Assembly (NCBI GenBank): GCA_030150305.1
Contig: JASLGD010000277.1
Span: 1 to 9,583, forward strand
DNA: 9,583 nucleotides
Source of the DNA: Caldimonas sp.
GTDB taxonomy: Bacteria > Pseudomonadota > Gammaproteobacteria > Burkholderiales > Burkholderiaceae_C
Direction: 5' to 3'
A program made the translations under genes and the position numbers. The stretch's first letter is position 1, and every line of letters starts with the position of its first letter. Below are positions 8,283 through 9,583 of this stretch, piece by piece. A model generated the notes under the pieces. It had not been told where the DNA came from, did no database searches, and was given only the letters and a program-made list of their open reading frames with translations.

Positions 8283-9583
8283 GACCGTCGCGTTCGGCGC
8301 CTCGCCGAACGTCTCGGGCGAATACATCGCCTCGACGCGCGTCGGCGGCATCGCGAAGCGGCCGGGGTTGTTGAGCCGGACCGTGTACTCGACGACGTGC
8401 TTGCCGCGCGGCAGAACCTCGAAGTAGCTGCGGTAGGCCTCGAAGCTGCGCTCCTCGAACGCCGCCCACGCCGTCCCGGAGCTGCGCTCGCCGCGCGTCG
8501 CGATCGCCGAGTCGCGGCCGAGGCCGCCGCCGAGGATCGTCGCGCCGCCCGGGATCGGATCGCTGACGACGACCCACGTCATGTCGCTTTGCGCATCGAT
8601 CTCGAGCCGCACCTTGACGACGTCGCCGCGCGACCACTTCGTCGGATCCTTCTGCTCGACCGCGCTGACGCTGCGTGCGACGCGATAGCCGGCGCTCAGC
8701 GGCGCCTTCAACGGGATCGCGGCGAGGCTCTGCACGGTGAGCCAGGGCTTGCCGCTGCCTTCCTGCGCGACCTGCAGCGTCGCCGCACCGTCGGGCCAGG
8801 CGAGCTTGACCGCGCCGCCGCCGCTCTGCCGCGACCAGTCGGCGACCGCGCGCGACGGCGCCGCGGCAGCGGCCCCCGATGCCGCAGCAGCGAACGACGC
8901 GACCGTGCGGCCCGCGACCTTGGTCGATTCGAACTTCGCCGAGAACTTGTCGAGTGCGAGGGAGCCCCAGAGGTTCGCGGTCGTCGTCAGCCAGGCGCCG
9001 CTCTTCTGGCGCGAGAGGCTGCCGATCACCATCCGCGGCAGCTCGTCCTTCCAGCCCGGATCGTCGAGCACGGCGAGGATCAGGCGCGCTGCGTTGGCGT
9101 CGGCGCTGTCCATCAGCCACCACCAGAAGTCGCTCTCCTCGGTGCTGAACTTGAGCGTCGTCCCGGCGTACGTCAGGCGCGCGCGCAGGATCTGCTGCAC
9201 TTCGTCGAGGCGGCGGCTCCGCTCGGGAATGCCGTCGACGCGCTTGAGAATGTTCAGCCAATCGATGAGCGCGGCGGTCGGCCAGACGTTCGGCGTCATC
9301 TGGATCGAGCCGAGCATCTTCGGCTGCGCGCGGCCGTAGCGCGAGAGCGCCTCGATCGCGGCGAGCTTGCGCACGTCGAGGTCGGCGCGCGGCGACCAGA
9401 GCCTGCGCTCGATGCGCCCCTCGACGAACGCGGTCAGCCCGTCGAGCATCGCGTCGCGCGCCGTCGGCGGCAACTCGAAGCCGGCCTCGTGCGTCGACGC
9501 GAGCACGTACGCCGTCAGGCGGTCGCTGCCGTGCGGCGGGTCGTCGGCGCGCGGCGGAAAGTAGCTCGCGAGGCCGTCGCTGT
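8268..9583 (-). CDS. Bacterial alpha-2-macroglobulin family protein, C-terminal 437 residues (5' end outside window)
   Basis: The open frame runs off the window edge. Full-length relatives have well over 1,500 residues, so most of the protein is missing. The family traps proteases in the periplasm, usually as an inner-membrane lipoprotein. In the visible part, residues 1-215 look like the alpha/alpha toroid of the thioester domain: repeated helices such as LTAYVLASTHEAGF, ESDFWWWLMDSADANAARLI and the typical close GAWLTTTANLWGSLALDKF (195-213). Residues 256-437 are the beta-rich C-terminal domain, with DVVKVRLEI, TWVVVSDPIPGGATILG, FEVLPRGKHVVEYTVRLNNPGRF and PPTRVEAMYSPETFG, typical of bacterial members. 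An Ala-rich insert (227-241) links the two. The CXEQ thioester, signal peptide and bait region would lie outside the window, so whether this is a thioester-active trap cannot be told. A Met or Val start inside this part (for example at 9506) would split the domain and is rejected. Its pairing with pbpC matches E. coli yfhM-pbpC. Confidence 0.93.
   Translation of the reverse strand, partial: SDGLASYFPPRADDPPHGSDRLTAYVLASTHEAGFELPPTARDAMLDGLTAFVEGRIERRLWSPRADLDVRKLAAIEALSRYGRAQPKMLGSIQMTPNVWPTAALIDWLNILKRVDGIPERSRRLDEVQQILRARLTYAGTTLKFSTEESDFWWWLMDSADANAARLILAVLDDPGWKDELPRMVIGSLSRQKSGAWLTTTANLWGSLALDKFSAKFESTKVAGRTVASFAAAASGAAAAAPSRAVADWSRQSGGGAVKLAWPDGAATLQVAQEGSGKPWLTVQSLAAIPLKAPLSAGYRVARSVSAVEQKDPTKWSRGDVVKVRLEIDAQSDMTWVVVSDPIPGGATILGGGLGRDSAIATRGERSSGTAWAAFEERSFEAYRSYFEVLPRGKHVVEYTVRLNNPGRFAMPPTRVEAMYSPETFGEAPNATVEVAP

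Noticed and set aside
6256..8427. A 723-residue plus-strand open frame antisense to pbpC
   Set aside because: Its translation is dominated by Arg, Ala, Val and Asp with no motif, while the minus strand carries a complete PbpC with all catalytic residues.

Overview
This is a 9.6 kb stretch of very GC-rich bacterial chromosome with strong G/C bias at third codon positions. The gene content fits a betaproteobacterium, probably Burkholderiales or a relative: a 980-residue UvrA, a lysine/alanine-tailed SWIB-domain protein, an HCCA-isomerase-type thioredoxin-fold protein, and an alpha-2-macroglobulin/PbpC pair. The assignment rests on protein style and gene pairing, not on a marker-gene comparison. 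I see no rRNA, tRNA, CRISPR array, transposase, integrase or phage structural gene. The region looks like ordinary chromosome.

Layout. (1) 1-396, plus strand: C-terminal end of an unrecognised protein, followed by a hairpin. (2) 493-3435, plus: uvrA, complete. (3) 3469-3569: a large imperfect inverted repeat of the dispersed 'CCTGAGCG..GCGAAGGATCT' type. (4) 3594-4196, plus: a 2-hydroxychromene-2-carboxylate isomerase-like protein. (5) 4218-4772, minus: a secreted alanine/lysine-rich protein built of three repeats, each with a Cys-X10-Cys pair. (6) 4964-5359, minus: a histone-H1-like tail joined to a SWIB domain, ending at a textbook intrinsic terminator. (7) 5360-5801: about 440 bp without a convincing gene, holding the divergent upstream regions of the SWIB gene and of the next gene. 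(8) 5802-6155, plus: a small four-helix membrane protein of the YvlD / 'phage holin family IV' type. (9) 6160-8271, minus: pbpC. (10) 8268 to the window edge, minus: the C-terminal 437 residues of a bacterial alpha-2-macroglobulin, whose stop overlaps the pbpC start by 4 bp.

Functional links. The only clear functional unit is the alpha-2-macroglobulin/pbpC pair. It is a translationally coupled operon in which a periplasmic protease trap is made together with a peptidoglycan glycosyltransferase/transpeptidase, the same pairing as yfhM-pbpC in Escherichia coli. UvrA (nucleotide excision repair) and the SWIB/H1-like protein (probable DNA binding) are both DNA-associated but lie on opposite strands in separate transcription units. 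No evidence links them.

No clearly new multi-gene system is visible. The items most worth a second look are the triple Cys-X10-Cys repeat protein, the SWIB/H1-like fusion with its recent 30-bp tandem duplication, the dispersed inverted repeat behind uvrA, and the gene-free 5360-5801 gap.
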